Assembly: GCF_018446385.1 (NCBI RefSeq)
Contig: NC_055990.1
Location: forward strand, 29,225,891-29,289,890
DNA length: 64,000 nt
Origin: Zingiber officinale
Taxonomy: Eukaryota > Streptophyta > Magnoliopsida > Zingiberales > Zingiberaceae
Direction: 5' to 3'
Shown here piece after piece: positions 22,573 through 34,249 of the stretch. The notes under the pieces are model-generated. The model made no database searches, was not told where the DNA came from, and was given only the letters and a program-made list of their open reading frames with translations. Each line of letters begins with the position of its first letter. The stretch's first letter is position 1. The translations under genes and the position numbers were made by a program.

Positions 22573-22682
22573 GGTATGTGATTTATTTACCGTTCAGCAT
22601 TTATACTCTATATCTGTTGTTAGTACTTGCTGATAGTAGATAACGAAATTTGGGGACCAAATTTTTTATAAGTGGGGGAGAA

Positions 22683-25493
22683 TGTAAAATACCGAAAATA
22701 AAAGAATATGATTAAGGGAATTTTTCAGAATTTTTGGAAATTTTTCGGGAATTTTTCGGAGCTCGTACGGATAAGTTCACGGGGATAAAAACGAGGCCCG
22801 GAAAAAAAAGCCTGTTTAGGCTACCCGATTTAAGCGAGGAAAAGATTATATATATATATTCTTTTCCTTTTATTTTCTTATTTCTTTTTCCTTTGCTTTT
22901 GTCGCCGAACCCGAGCCGTCCCCGCACCCTTCCTTCTTCTCCCCGACGCCGCCGCGTGCCTTCTCCTTCGGTGCCCTAACCGCCGGCCACGGCGGTTCCT
23001 CTCTTTATCTTCTCCTCTTCTCGGTGAAGCCGAGCCTTTCTTCCTCGCCGCCACCCATTTCCTTTTCTTCCTCACTGATTCTGTGCCTAGCCGCCAGCAC
23101 CCGAGCCGCCGGCTCTCGGTTCCCGATCGCGACCCCGGTGTTTCCCTTGTGCCCGAGCACTGCCGACACCGAGCCTATCCCCTCTTCTGTCCCCTGTGCC
23201 CTAGCTAGTATCCGGCGTCGCACGAAACAGTGCCACCAGCCGGTCTCCTCTTCGACACTGCCGCTCTTCCTTCCCTCTGCGCTGCTGCCGGCCCTAGGTT
23301 GGGTTCAGCCAGCCAATTTCCTCCTCCCTCGGCTCGCGACATCGCCGTCCTTCTGTGAGTCCTAGTCCTTCCTCTACGTGCCGCTGCCTCTGTGCCCTAG
23401 TATCAGTGACCGATCCTTAATTTCATTACTCTCTGATTTCCAGCAATCTTGAAGGTAAGGGTTTAAGGTTTGGTGTTTGGTTTTGTGCTTTGATTCGTGT
23501 TGTGTTGTGAGCAGCATTTGTGTTGGGTGGAAGATCATGCTAGTTACGTATAGTGATCTGTAATTGTAGGTTCATTGCGCTGGTTGAGGATCGGGGTTCC
23601 AACAGCAGCTACACTTTCCAACAGTAACCATCCTTAGCCGTGGAGCTACAGTTGCTGTGAGGTTGAGGTAAGGGACAGAGAATTTGTTTCTCTTATTGTA
23701 GCGTACACATAATTGAAGCTAGGAAAGGATAAAAATGAATAGTACAGAAATTTATTAAGTTTAAGTTTAAGTTGTTATGTGAAAATGGATTAGGTGTGGA
23801 ATTGGTCTGATGGTATGATTAGGGTTAAGGTAAATTAACCCTAGTTAATTGTTGGATTTATGTTAGCTTCTCGTGGATTTGATTTAGCTATTTTATTTAT
23901 ATGAAATTAGCTAAACCTGTAAACTATAAATATTACAGGACCTTGACGCGAGATGAGTATCTCGGAGTCAGATTGGACCTTTCTATTTTCGGAGGCGGGT
24001 ACTTTTGACTTATGTCATTTGATATGCTTAGTAATTAAATTAACATGTTGCATTAATTGTGTTTCTTATCTGTTTCGGTTAATCACTACCCAAATCTTAC
24101 ATGCTTGATTGATTGATTGGTTTTGCATCTCAGGTATATTTTACCTGTTTATACATGCTTATAGGGGTAGTGATATGCCATGCTTGACCATGTTCAGGAC
24201 CTAGGTTTTATACCTTCTGTATACCTTTGGATTGTTTTGGATTCGTTGACCTATGATGCATTTTTATATATATGTGGATTAGGTCAGGATATTCTTGTGG
24301 TTAGTGCCATGCACCATTTGCATGATTGCATCTCTGTCGATAGTCCGCTCCATTATTGTTGAGCACATCGCCGATTACATATCTTCACACACCACCACTC
24401 ATGGGTTAGTGGTCGATTCGGGAGTGTGTTGCAGCGGGGACTCTGTTAGGCACCGTTGGTCGCTCATGGGTAGTGTGACGCAGTGTGTTATCACGCCGTC
24501 CCCGTCTTCGTGTACCCGGAGTTGAGAGCATTGCGCTCCCCATCTATGATTTGGGGTAGGAGGATAGGTGTACTCACAACATCATCCGTCCACTCGGTCA
24601 CTCATCGGGAGTAGTGACGACAGAGTGCACGGTTGTCACTGCCCTACCCACTCGGCCTCACTATGTGTGTGAGATGATCGACTGGCGTCGGTGACCAGGC
24701 GCATCATTGGCATCATATGCATGATGCATTTATTGCTTGTGTTTGTGGTTGCTGCATTTATATGCCGCATATTGTTTGGATACCTATGTTTGACATGCAT
24801 CAGGATTCCTATACCACTCGGACTGTTTGACCTTATACTCGGGACCTGGTTAGTACAGATTCTCCTGTTTACTTCAGATGCATTTTTATCTTTCTTATCG
24901 GAGACTGTACGCATGATTAGTGCTAGGTGTTGTTTCTTTACTTTGCATATCAACTGTACCTGCTGAGTGTTGGACTCACCCCGCCTCCATTGTTGATATT
25001 TTCAGGTTGATGCTGTCAGGAGGGAGTTCCAGTCGCTAGTCCCCACTGCACGTAGTGCTGGTCCTGCAGACCTCCAGGATATGTTTGGTTTTCTTTGGTT
25101 TCTTTCTGTTCTAGACTGTTTGAACTCGTTATGTTCTGGATTTAGTTGCTTATGGACATGATATAGATTTTATTATATCGATGGATTTGGATTTGGTTTT
25201 TATTCTACTACATGCCTGCCTGGTTGGTAGAAGAGGTGAGTTCGTCGGTTTTGAGCTTTACGAGTGTAGTTGAGTATGGTGGTTTTTGAGTCAGAGTATT
25301 ATTACTGCGTGGTTGTGTCAGCTAGAGGCTGAATTTATATATAAACTGCGTGGTGATTGATTTTTATTATTGTTATGATTCCAGCCGCCTGTGGCTGAGT
25401 ATTTAGTGCTTGTAGAAAATTTTTGATTGTCCGCCGTATAGGGGAGATGCTGTCGAAATTTTCTCGGACAGGGACTCTTCTGGGGGCGTGACA
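22683..25493 (+). repeat. Right LTR of element C
   Basis: 2.8 kb, starts TGTAAAATACCGAAAAT and ends GCGTGACA. It is preceded by a purine tract at 22671-22681. Nearly identical to the left LTR except for the small indels noted there. Confidence 0.88.
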
Positions 25494-25701
25494 CCAGGAT
25501 TTTCCAGTCAAGTATCCAGTTAACCTTGACCTACTTGACACTCCTTCACAATCTCACCACATGAACAATTGCACCTGCAATCTCCATGTCTTGTCTCCAT
25601 GTATTGTTAAACATCGAAACCCAAACATCAAGACTCGAGCTTGACCCAATTCAAGCTCAGTCAACTAGGTTAACCTTGACCTAGGGAATATTGCACCAGC
25701 A
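25494..25701 (-). repeat. Right LTR of element B, second part
   Basis: Begins with the second CCAGG of the element C target duplication and continues like 8576-8786, ending CCAGCA at 25701. Confidence 0.85.
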
Positions 25702-26054
25702 GGGATAAGATTTTTTCAGGGGTTATAAAAAGACCTTTGGACCTAGGAAAAATACAACAACTAAACTACAAGTCTTGTATTCACTTCCTAGTCATTTGGT
25801 GAGCTGTAAACGTCTATAAGAGGCTATTCCGTCTTCAACAAAGGAGTTTTTCTAGTGGAGCTTTCTTCATCGCCTTGGATTAATAACCACCTAGGTTATA
25901 ACCAAGTAAATAAATTGTCCTCTTACTTTTTGTTCAATTTTATTATTCTGTTTAGTATACTTGTGCTATTAACTAGAGTTGAAAAAACAAGAAAGATTCA
26001 CTTTATTTTTAACAAATAATTCACCAGCCTCTTGCCGACCTCGCTGTATCAACA
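25702..26054 (+). repeat. Right LTR of element A, second part
   Basis: Resumes with GGGAT (25702-25706), a near match to the CGGAT at 6909-6913. It then follows the left LTR from about 4036 through the TATA region and the CACCTAGGTTATAACC stretch, to its end at ATCAACA. Confidence 0.8.
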
Positions 26055-26859
26055 AAATTCATTATAATCTAGCTCATAAATTCTAAAATTTTGAACTCTA
26101 AATATATATAATATACCTCAAAAGAATAAACAAAAAAAAAATACTTTTTGTTTGAATCCAGGCATTTGGATTGAGGGCGCCTGGATTGAAGTCTAAGCGC
26201 TTGGGGTCCACACAATTGCCTGGCTACCTCTATCATAAATTTACAAAATTTAATTTTTGTTGTGCACCTTCAACTATGACCCCAAGAATCATAAATAAAA
26301 GCCACTAGGGTCATGGTGCAAAGGCAAGGTATCCATGTTGTCATCCAGACATCCGTTATTTGAGTCACAACTATGACGTATTTGTAGGAATTTTTTCTCC
26401 AAATGGGACACGTAACTAAAGGATGTTGGGCTCCTGGTTACCCGCTGCGAGCGCTTCTCAATTTACCCTGATGGTCGGTGGGAAATTTTCATCGGGCCGA
26501 ACCGATCACCCCAAGCTCGATGTTATCCAACCTGATTAATCATTTTTTTTCAAGAATCATAAATAATCATCCTGGGGTGCTCCACCCTTTAGCCATATAA
26601 CATTTGGTTGTCATTTATCTCTCTACATATAAGATGGAAGCTATTGCTATAGAAGAATATAAATAAACAACCCAGTAGCAAACAAGAAAAAACAAAATAA
26701 AAACTAAACATCTTAGTTATATAAGTTTCTGTAATATAAGAACAAAAAAAAGACAACAGTGAAATTAAGGACGGAGTTCGCTACAACTTTGAAGTAGTGG
26801 CAAGTATTGTGACTAAACCTATGATAATATATCATATCTGAAATCAAGGGACTAAACCT
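26055..26859. other. Intergenic / 3' flank of the TMN gene
   Basis: No gene signal. It continues the AT-rich sequence seen at 3240-3490 on the other side of the nest. It has GGCGCCTGGATTG words near 26165-26220 that resemble those at 3030-3210, so the nest split one older repeat region. Bases from about 26700 should hold the 3' UTR of the TMN gene. Confidence 0.35.
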
Positions 26860-28833
26860 CTAGTCGATCTTCACTGACGAGAAAAGATAGTGAACAAAGT
26901 AAAGCGAGACCAGAAATCCAATCGTCCCTGTCGATAACATGATCGCAAGCGCCATGATCAGTGAGTAGCCAAGGTAGAGCATTGCTGAAACAGACCCGCT
27001 CAAACTGCTAAGCTGAAACACCAGGTAGTTGATGGAGTACAAGAACACGTACAAGGCAACTGATCCAGAAGCAAAAAAAGCTTTCCACCACCATTGCCAA
27101 TCCTCGACGCACAGGTTCATGTAAGTCAGGATGACTGAAACTTCAGCGCAGACGACGATCAGCAAGACAAGAACTACGAGCAAGAAGCCGAAGACATAGT
27201 AGAACCTCCCCAGCCATATGCTGGAGAGTATGAAAAATAACTCGATGAAGAGCGTGCCGAAGGGTAGAGTTCCGGCGCCGAGGACGAGGAGCCACGAAGG
27301 GAACTTCCTCGCCGGAATTTCCCTCGCGATCTGATTCGTTCGCACGGGGAACTGAATGTGCTCGGCTCGAGTGGCTAGGAAGCCGCCCAAAAGGGTGAGC
27401 GGCACCGAGATGAAGAACCACAAGGACAGCAGAAGGAAAAACGTTGAGAACGGGAGAGCGCCGGTGCTGTTGCTCCCCCACAGCATGAAGTTCAAAACAG
27501 TGAGAACGAGAAACGCGATCCCGGGGAAGAAGCAAGCGATTGACCACGACACGGACCTCCACCCTTCTGACCCGCCTTTGATGGTCCGCCATAGCCTGAT
27601 TCCGACGTATCCAGAAGCAATTCCGAGGAATAGATAGAACATGATCATCCCCGTCAACAGCATGCCTCGTGAAGCAGGGGACATGAACCCCAGAGCAGCA
27701 AACACAATCGTCACCACGGTCATGCCTGTGATTTGCACTCCATCGCCAACCATAACGCAGAGCATCTTCGGGGAAGTTGGCTCCCTGAAGACATCGCCGA
27801 CGACTAGTTTCCAGCCGGACAACTCTTCGTTCATCTGAGCTTGAGACTCTTGATCCAGTTCTTCGTATCTAGTAAGGTCCCTCCTCACGGTCCTCAGAAA
27901 GATTACAAAGACTATTCCGGCCAGAAAGAATATGACCACCAGAGAGTTCATTATCGAATACCAATGAACTTTGGCGCCATCCATCTTAAGATAAGCATCC
28001 CACCTAGAAGGCCATCTGATATCACTTTTCACGAATGAAACTTCATAGGTGAATGAGATCTGTTCCTTCTCCCTGATAGGTTGAGACTTATCGAGCTCTA
28101 CTGGGCAGTCGATAGTTTTAGTTTTGTCGTACATTTTAAGCTTCGACATGGCAGCTATGTCATGTTTCACACTGCAAGGAATAACTTCAAATCCTACAAT
28201 CTCATATCCAGACAGAGTTTTCTTTTCAGTTTGTGTAACCACGGCCATGCCCTCATCACCCGTGTCAATCACCTTCACGCCTTCATACTCGTGCAGAAGG
28301 ACCTTAAACTTCAAGTGATTGATGATGTAATCTTCAGTCATTGTGAAACCAACCGGAAACCCTGTCGTTGCAAAGGTGACGCCGTTGTGTTCGATAAATC
28401 TCCTAACAGGAAGGTTGTCGAGAATCATGTTCACCTGATACAATTCGTGCGTCCTCTGCTTCAGGAGCTTCGCCTCCTCCACAGTGAGTGGCTTTGTCGT
28501 GCAGAGGTAAAAGGATTCGTTGACATTGACATGGAACTGGTAGGGAGAGTTATCGATCTGATCTCCCATAAGAAGTTCGCCCAAATTCTCCGCGCTCTTC
28601 TTGATCCCTCCCTCCGGTGGGCAGTAGGGAAGACTGTAGTAGGTAAAAGGGATCTCCGTCTCAAAAGAAGTGAGAGAATTCACTTTCGGAGATATCATTT
28701 CTTCTTTTGAGTACGTACGCATATAACTCCCGGGCAGGTAAAACGCATCGACCGGCGCCAGTTTCAGAAGCGAGATCAAGAAAGCAAGGTTGATGAAGCA
28801 CGAAAGCCTCAAAAAGATCAAAAAAGGCTCCAT
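26860..28833 (-). CDS. TMN: Transmembrane nine (TM9SF/nonaspanin, EMP70) family protein
   Basis: Single coding exon of 657 codons plus stop. I start at the ATG at 28833 (MEPFLIFLRLSCF), because the open frame before it has no ATG. It has a hydrophobic signal at residues about 1-30, then the lumenal domain starting FYLPGSY, with SAENLGELLMGD and NMILDNLPV, all family hallmarks. From about residue 290 there are nine hydrophobic segments. The end is SSVKID, fitting the KXD/E motif that keeps plant TMN proteins in the Golgi. Family role: sorting and anchoring of membrane proteins in Golgi/endosomes; exact cargo unknown. A 5'-UTR intron fits 28858-29104 (donor GTTTCTC, acceptor CGCAG), with a non-coding first exon from about 29240. 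An AT-rich TATA-like stretch lies near 29268-29285. The gene looks intact. Confidence 0.93.
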   Translation of the reverse strand: MEPFLIFLRLSCFINLAFLISLLKLAPVDAFYLPGSYMRTYSKEEMISPKVNSLTSFETEIPFTYYSLPYCPPEGGIKKSAENLGELLMGDQIDNSPYQFHVNVNESFYLCTTKPLTVEEAKLLKQRTHELYQVNMILDNLPVRRFIEHNGVTFATTGFPVGFTMTEDYIINHLKFKVLLHEYEGVKVIDTGDEGMAVVTQTEKKTLSGYEIVGFEVIPCSVKHDIAAMSKLKMYDKTKTIDCPVELDKSQPIREKEQISFTYEVSFVKSDIRWPSRWDAYLKMDGAKVHWYSIMNSLVVIFFLAGIVFVIFLRTVRRDLTRYEELDQESQAQMNEELSGWKLVVGDVFREPTSPKMLCVMVGDGVQITGMTVVTIVFAALGFMSPASRGMLLTGMIMFYLFLGIASGYVGIRLWRTIKGGSEGWRSVSWSIACFFPGIAFLVLTVLNFMLWGSNSTGALPFSTFFLLLSLWFFISVPLTLLGGFLATRAEHIQFPVRTNQIAREIPARKFPSWLLVLGAGTLPFGTLFIELFFILSSIWLGRFYYVFGFLLVVLVLLIVVCAEVSVILTYMNLCVEDWQWWWKAFFASGSVALYVFLYSINYLVFQLSSLSGSVSAMLYLGYSLIMALAIMLSTGTIGFLVSLYFVHYLFSSVKID

Positions 28834-29591
28834 TGAGTTCCCCAATGCTTTCAAAACCTGCGATCAAATTCAAAGACTGCATTTTTCACTAGGCAGATCA
28901 GAAGACCAAATACCACCGAAGCGCTGAAAACGCTACGAATCAAATTCCAACCAATAAATCGAGAGACAGAATGCAAAATCCATACTCGATTGAGAACACA
29001 CATAAAGTAACACTAATCAAGATACAAAATCAAGCATCGATACGAGATTGGACCGAAAAGCTTAGAATTCCGAACGGATCTAACGAGAAATGAAAAAGAG
29101 AAACCTTGCCGATCGAATTCAGAAGAGAACGGGAGCGTCGACGGCACTAGAGGAGATCCAGGGGAAGAAGAAGAAGCGCTGCCGATGGATTTCCTCCGGG
29201 TAGAAGAAGACTTCGCGATGCCAACTGTGGAAGAAACCACCGCGTCTCCGAGTTGACCCAGACTCGCAGATAAAATAATTTATTTCTAAATTAACCTTAA
29301 CAAAATTCCATCAGGACCGTCCATCCGGATTTCTTCGTAGAAATCCAACGGTTGTTCAACATCCGGTAACAAGTGGAAGACGACTTAGATTTTACATAAC
29401 GATATCATTATTATTATTATTTCCATAATAAAGAAAATAGAGGGTTTACACTTTACATTCTGTATCAGAAACATGCCCAAACCTGTGCTCGAAGCTCTTC
29501 CTAAGTCTTTCTAGCGAACTAGAAATGTTCTGGCCTTTTTCTTTGCATCAATCAAAGAATCAATGCCGCGAAGCTTCCGATTAAATCATAG

Positions 29592-32473
29592 TTAGACGTC
29601 GTAGTTGTCTTCTTCATCCTCGTACCTTCCCTCTAACTTGATGCTCTTGTACCACCTTGCACAGGCTGCAAACACAACAAGATCTGCAGCAGTCAAGATC
29701 GCGAGGAGAAAGTAAAACCTGTCCATGTGCCCTCTGTTCAGGTTCACCGGAATCCACCCTGGTCGACCGCCTTTCGCGGTGATCTCCATGATTATGGTCA
29801 CCAAGAGACTGCTCACGTAGTTCCCTAGCGATATCGAGGTCATGCAGAGTGCGCTGCCGAAGCTCTTCAGCCCGTCCGGCGCCTGGTCATTGAAGAACTC
29901 CAACTGGCCGACGTACATGAACACCTCGGAGGCCCCTATCAGCATGTACTGAGGGATTTGCCATAGGATACTCAGAGAACTGTCGTCGGTGCAGCTGCTG
30001 CACACATTCTTAAGGCGGTAGACTTCAACTGTTCCGGCTGAAATCATTGCCGTAATTGCTATGACGAGCCCAACTCCCATCCTCTGCAGCTCCGTGAGCC
30101 CTTTTGAATCCTTCATCCATCTCGAAACCAAAGGGGCGAGCAGTCTGCGATAGAAGAATATGAAGAGTGCGACGCTGGCGATGTCAAAGGCAGACATGCT
30201 CGCGGGAGGAATGTGGAAACTGCCGACGACATTGTTCATGGCTGCACCTTGCTCGACGAAGAGGGAGGCCATCTGCGTGAAGACGACGGAGTAGATGATG
30301 GTGGTCAGCCATATGGGGAGGAGTCGAAGCACGCACTTGAACTCTTCGACTTGTGTGACGGGGCAGAGGCGCCATGGATTGTGGGCACTCGATTCATTCT
30401 TTTTGTCCATGAAGTCATTCATTGGATCAACGACCGCTGCTCTGTCCAAGAACCTGCATCAGCAAATTAACGCCAAGTTTGGATCAATCGAGAGGGTTAC
30501 TGAAAATTATACTTCAAGTGGAAGTTTAGAAGCTTACTCGAACCCTTCAGTGTGCAATATCTTTCTGCTTCCATTAGCATCTGAGTCTGAGATCTTTTTT
30601 CCCTCCACCTCGTAGAGATCTTGTCCACTTGACGGCAGCCTGACCCTCCACTTCCTTGATGCAGCCACAATGACCTGGCAGACCCTAAAGAAGGGGTTGC
30701 CAATCGGCTTGAAGTGCCTGTACCTAGTCGTGCCACAGAGGAAGAGGATCAGAGCCGTCATGGCAGACCCAGCTGATGCCCAGAAGCCCAGCGCCCACAT
30801 GCCCTCGTCCTCGAAGTAGCCCAAGAATGTGTTGGAGAAGAGAGAGCCCAGGTTAAGTGCCAGGTAGAAGTAGCTGAAGAATGAAATCTTGGAGCGAGCC
30901 TCTGCAGAATCCTCCTCGTCAAACTGGTCTGCTCCAAAGGTGGCTATGTTTGGCTGGTACCCTCCATTTCCTAGGGCAACCAGGTAAACTGAGAGGTAGA
31001 AGAACCCCAGCTCAATGTTCGAGTGAGGTGCACAGTTTAAGTCCTCATCGCCACAGCCTGTGGGTTTCAGAAGAAACATGTGTGTGGATAAAGAGAGCAG
31101 CACCAAACCCTGCAAGCCCAAAGATCATTCAGTGAGTCTCTGCTGCATTGCATTGTAGAAAAAGAATCCATGAGATAATTGCAAATAATTCCTAGATTTT
31201 TGGGTGACTTACTATTACAAACATGGCTTGGAAAATGGCACACGTCTTGTATCTTCCCCAGTAGGAGTCGCTGAGGAAGGCACCTACCAGGGAGAAGATG
31301 TAGACTGTGCCTGTCCATTTGCTAACGTTGTTGGCTGCTTCTGCATTGTTCTGCTGCAGAACTCTTGTTAGAAACAATACCAGGTTGACTCCGACCCCAA
31401 AGAACGCAAGGGTAGCCAGTCCCTGATTCACTGAATCAAGATTTCATGGATATGGTCAGCAAATTGCATAAACATCATGCATGCAGCAAAAGAAATTGTG
31501 AGTGGGTAGGGTTCCATCGTGATCGCTGAAATCTAGCCTGACCTAACCTCATGATCAATTCAAGATTTTTGGCCTGTGCCCATGATAAGATTTCATGATA
31601 GATATGCACCACTCAACTTTGTCTTTTTTGTTCCTTATCAAATTTACAAGAAGAAAGTGCACTTTTATATTCACTCAGGAATGTAATCCTATTCAGTTTT
31701 ACAGGCAAATGACTCTGTTGCAGACGGTGGCAATGACAGTGACCCCAAAGTCCAAAGATATGATGCTCCTACGTTTGCCAGGTTAGTATATATTTCACTA
31801 ACAGGACCAAGAATTCAAGAAAGGATCTACTAGACTTAAATCTACCGGAAAAGTATTACTTGCGTCTACTGTAAAGTCGACAAAATATTCAGGCAAAAAG
31901 GGCCTTTAGACCATCCACAACTAAACAGCCATTTCTGGACTGGCATCCACCATGTGAATTAACTTTTCAATCATGGGAATGATCAATCCATCTAGATGGC
32001 TGTTTATATTATAGACACATCTGAGTGGTTACTATAGATCAAGAAGCTGTGCACCTACGTTCTGTCAATATCTTTTAGGAGTGAAGAGTTTATTCAGATT
32101 GGTTTCTGTTACTTATATGATCCTTTCCCTCAGGATTTAATGACTGAAATTTGTAACTCGATGATAAAATAGTTACCTAGCACAAGTGATCCTGCCACCC
32201 AGCCTCCGGTCTTGCCCTTGGCTGCAGGCCTGCCTCTGAAGTCCACTGATCCATCAAGTGTGTAGTCATACTGATCAGCTTTGTATCCACTTCTCGCCAT
32301 GCTAAAGGAAGAGCTTTTAGTCACCATGTTGCCGTCTTCTACTCTCTCTTTCTCCTGCAGTGCCCAATTCAACTTAGTGAGTTTAATAAAACACCCATGC
32401 TTCAGTTTTATTGGCTCTTGGTGGATTATAGCCTTGAAGAACTACTGACCATGGAATTCTCAGAGTTGGCCAT
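29592..32473 (-). CDS. NPF7: NRT1/PTR family transporter, NPF7 subfamily (NRT1.5/NRT1.8-like)
   Basis: Five exons on the minus strand: 32450-32473, 32177-32354, 31213-31430, 30538-31109 and 29592-30453. All have GT/AG borders and consistent phases, giving 617 residues. Landmarks: VNQGLATLAFFGVGVNLVLF (helix 1), NNVSKWTGTVYIFSLVGAFL, SDSYWGRYKTC, GGYQPNIATFGADQFDEED, FFSYFYLALNLGSLFSNT, then NPWRLCPVTQVEE, SVVFTQMASLFVEQGAAM and QLEFFNDQAPDGLKSFGSAL. These match NPF7.2/NPF7.3. Those transporters act at the plasma membrane in xylem loading or unloading of nitrate and, for NPF7.3, potassium/proton exchange. Helix 1 lacks the ExxE[K/R] motif of proton-coupled relatives, as is known for this group. 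The first exon encodes only MANSENSM. 7.2 versus 7.3 is not decided here. Confidence 0.93.
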
Positions 32474-32570
32474 TGTTCGAAATGGGGGATGCCAACAGAA
32501 ACTCGGGGGAAGAATTCAGGAGAGAGATTTGAATGAACAAATGGTGCTGAGAGAGGTCGACGAGGTTTGA

Positions 32571-32577
32571 ATTTATA
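32571..32577 (-). promoter_or_regulatory. TATA box of the NPF7 gene
   Basis: The minus strand reads TATAAAT about 100 bases upstream of the start codon at 32473. This spacing suits a short 5' UTR beginning near 32545. No other TATA candidate was seen as close. Confidence 0.5.
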
Positions 32578-32579
32578 GA

Positions 32580-34249
32580 AGTGAGGGAAATGCATCAATG
32601 GCTGCGATTAGAACTTGCAAAAAGGGTGGTGATGTAATACTACTTCCCCACATGGCAGAATCAAAGAAATGAAAAAGCTGAAATTGACAAGCAAAGGAGT
32701 TGGAAGGGAACACAAGGTTGTAGTTGAATTTCGACTCATTCATTTGTCATGTAGAAGACATACTTCAAAGGGAAACTTAAATACTGATTTTGGTTTAAAT
32801 AGAAAAGTAGGCTTTTATTGTTCGAGAAAGAGGCAGAGGTTTTAGCACCTTTCGTTATCTTGCTATTATGCAAATTGATCGATACTCTATCCTAATTATT
32901 GTTATCAGTGTATAGAAACAGGACAGTAAGTTCCTTGAGAACAACTTTTTCTTCAATGCTTGCATACAAATCAGTTATTCTTAGAGCTATAATATTCAAG
33001 AACTTGTAGCATGCTTGGAATTAGTTGTAAAGCCAAGTTGCCTATTTTGCCAAGAAATATGACTATGAGGTGTAGAACTATGTCAAACAATGCATGCAAT
33101 GCATTACAATCGATTTAATAGTAGGCGAACAAATGGATGCATTTTTTTCCTTCAAAAAAGATTGACATAGAAACATATTACTTTTAGTTTTAGCCTAATC
33201 AACTTTTGCCTGAAACATGTGTTTCATCCATGCATGATTCATGCTTTTGCTTGAGTGTTTCAAATCGTTTGAAGATTTGTGAGTGCATTCCAAAAGCTAA
33301 TGCTATTGAATAAACACAGGTATATCTTGTAATTATCTGTTTGAGTCTAACATGGACTATTTTCTCTACTTGAGGCTTTACTTTTATCTTTCACCTTCAT
33401 TGCACTACCATGAAGTTACTTCTCAGATTGAGATTTTAGTCTTTTTCATGGTGAGTAGGCCTGTCTCAGCTGATATGGCAGAGCTGACTCAGCATCCATT
33501 GACTTTTCTTAACAGTAGAATCGTCGCAAATAGTGGTGCTTTTAGATAGTGCAAAATATTTATCGCGACCTGTAAGATACTTGTATAAAGCTTGAACTTG
33601 ATAATTGGTGAAGATGAGAAGCTTTCTCTGTGATTAAACCATGTGTCAGTAGTTGTAGAGTTCATTTTCCCTACTGTTTGTGTGTACAATGAACAAATCA
33701 TTATTGGGTGGAACAAGTGTATGTTCTTGAGCAATTATAATTTCGTGAGTTTCACAAGCAAGTCATTCTTTAATTGCATCCTTGACTTTGAAAAATAAAA
33801 TTAACAGTGACACTTTTTCTGTTCCAAATTCAAATCATCATCAGACAGTCAGAATTGTGGAGGCTTGGATCTTGAGAACTATAAGTTTTCAATAGTTCGA
33901 TTTGTTTGTGGCAGATGGTCTAAATAAGGGTTTGTTGCACTTGAAATAGGTATAAAATCTCCCCTGAAATGTCAAGCAGGGCTTACGTGCAAGCTCAGTT
34001 CTGTTACTGTCTAACACATGCCTAAACATTAACTGCCCGAGGTCGAGATCAGGACTAGTTTTCTCGGCATCCAAGAGCCTCTCAACCAGTGAGTCTGAAT
34101 AGCTGATGTTTTCGACTTTTCGGGTACAACCTCTACAAATTAATGGCTTATTCTAGGTCCTTTGTGACTCTGCGCAAAGGGGTAACTTATGCATGATCGA
34201 GTTAACGGTTATTGTGTGCAAAGTTGTTTGTCGATCGAAAAAAGGTTAA
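32580..34249. other. Intergenic, upstream of the NPF7 gene
   Basis: AT-rich, with no coding signal on either strand and no clear transposon ends. It includes the distal promoter region of the NPF7 gene. Short open frames here (for example 33352-33549) have no recognisable motif. Confidence 0.4.

Larger units (their letters stand above)
14533..25493 (+). mobile_element. Element C: Ty3/gypsy chromovirus, Tekay/Del type, inserted in element B
   Basis: Two long LTRs (14533-17268 and 22683-25493) start TGTAAAATACCG and end GCGTGACA. The target duplication is a perfect CCAGG (14528-14532 and 25494-25498). A primer site TGGTATCGGAGC and a purine tract GTGGGGGAGAA (before 22683) are in place. The interior holds gag, protease, RT, RNase H, integrase and a chromodomain-like tail, in Ty3 order. 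The LTRs are nearly identical apart from a few indels, so this is the youngest level of the nest. Several frameshifts and stops make it non-autonomous now. Confidence 0.92.
6914..25701 (-). mobile_element. Element B: gag-only LTR retrotransposon (TR-GAG type), minus strand
   Basis: The LTRs are 6914-8786 (1,873 bp) and 12831-14532 continued at 25494-25701. Both start TGTTGGGACC and end CCAACA or CCAGCA. The primer site is the complement of TGGTATCAGAGC at 12817-12828, directly beside the right LTR, and the purine tract lies beside 8787, so transcription runs right to left. The only protein signal in the 4.0-kb interior is gag (12707-10977). No protease, integrase, RT or RNase H is present. 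This is the architecture described as TR-GAG. It sits in element A with near-identical 5-bp flanks CGGAT / GGGAT, and its right LTR is split by element C. Confidence 0.85.
3494..26054 (+). mobile_element. Element A: LTR retrotransposon with gag remnant, outer shell of a triple nest
   Basis: The left LTR is 3494-4388 and starts TGTTAGTACCCC. The right LTR starts the same way at 6505, is broken at 6913 by element B, and resumes at 25702-26054. A primer site TGGTATCAGAG follows the left LTR and a purine tract (6492-6504) precedes the right LTR. Flanking pentamers AAATC (3489-3493) and AAATT (26055-26059) look like a target duplication with one change. The internal 2.1 kb has gag remnants but no protease, RT or integrase, so A is a gag-only, non-autonomous element. 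The methionine-tRNA-type primer site and gag type point to Ty1/copia ancestry. Confidence 0.82.

Noticed and set aside
27143-28710. Overlapping open frames opposite to or inside the TMN gene
   Set aside because: Shadows of the TMN coding exon; no start context and no family resemblance.
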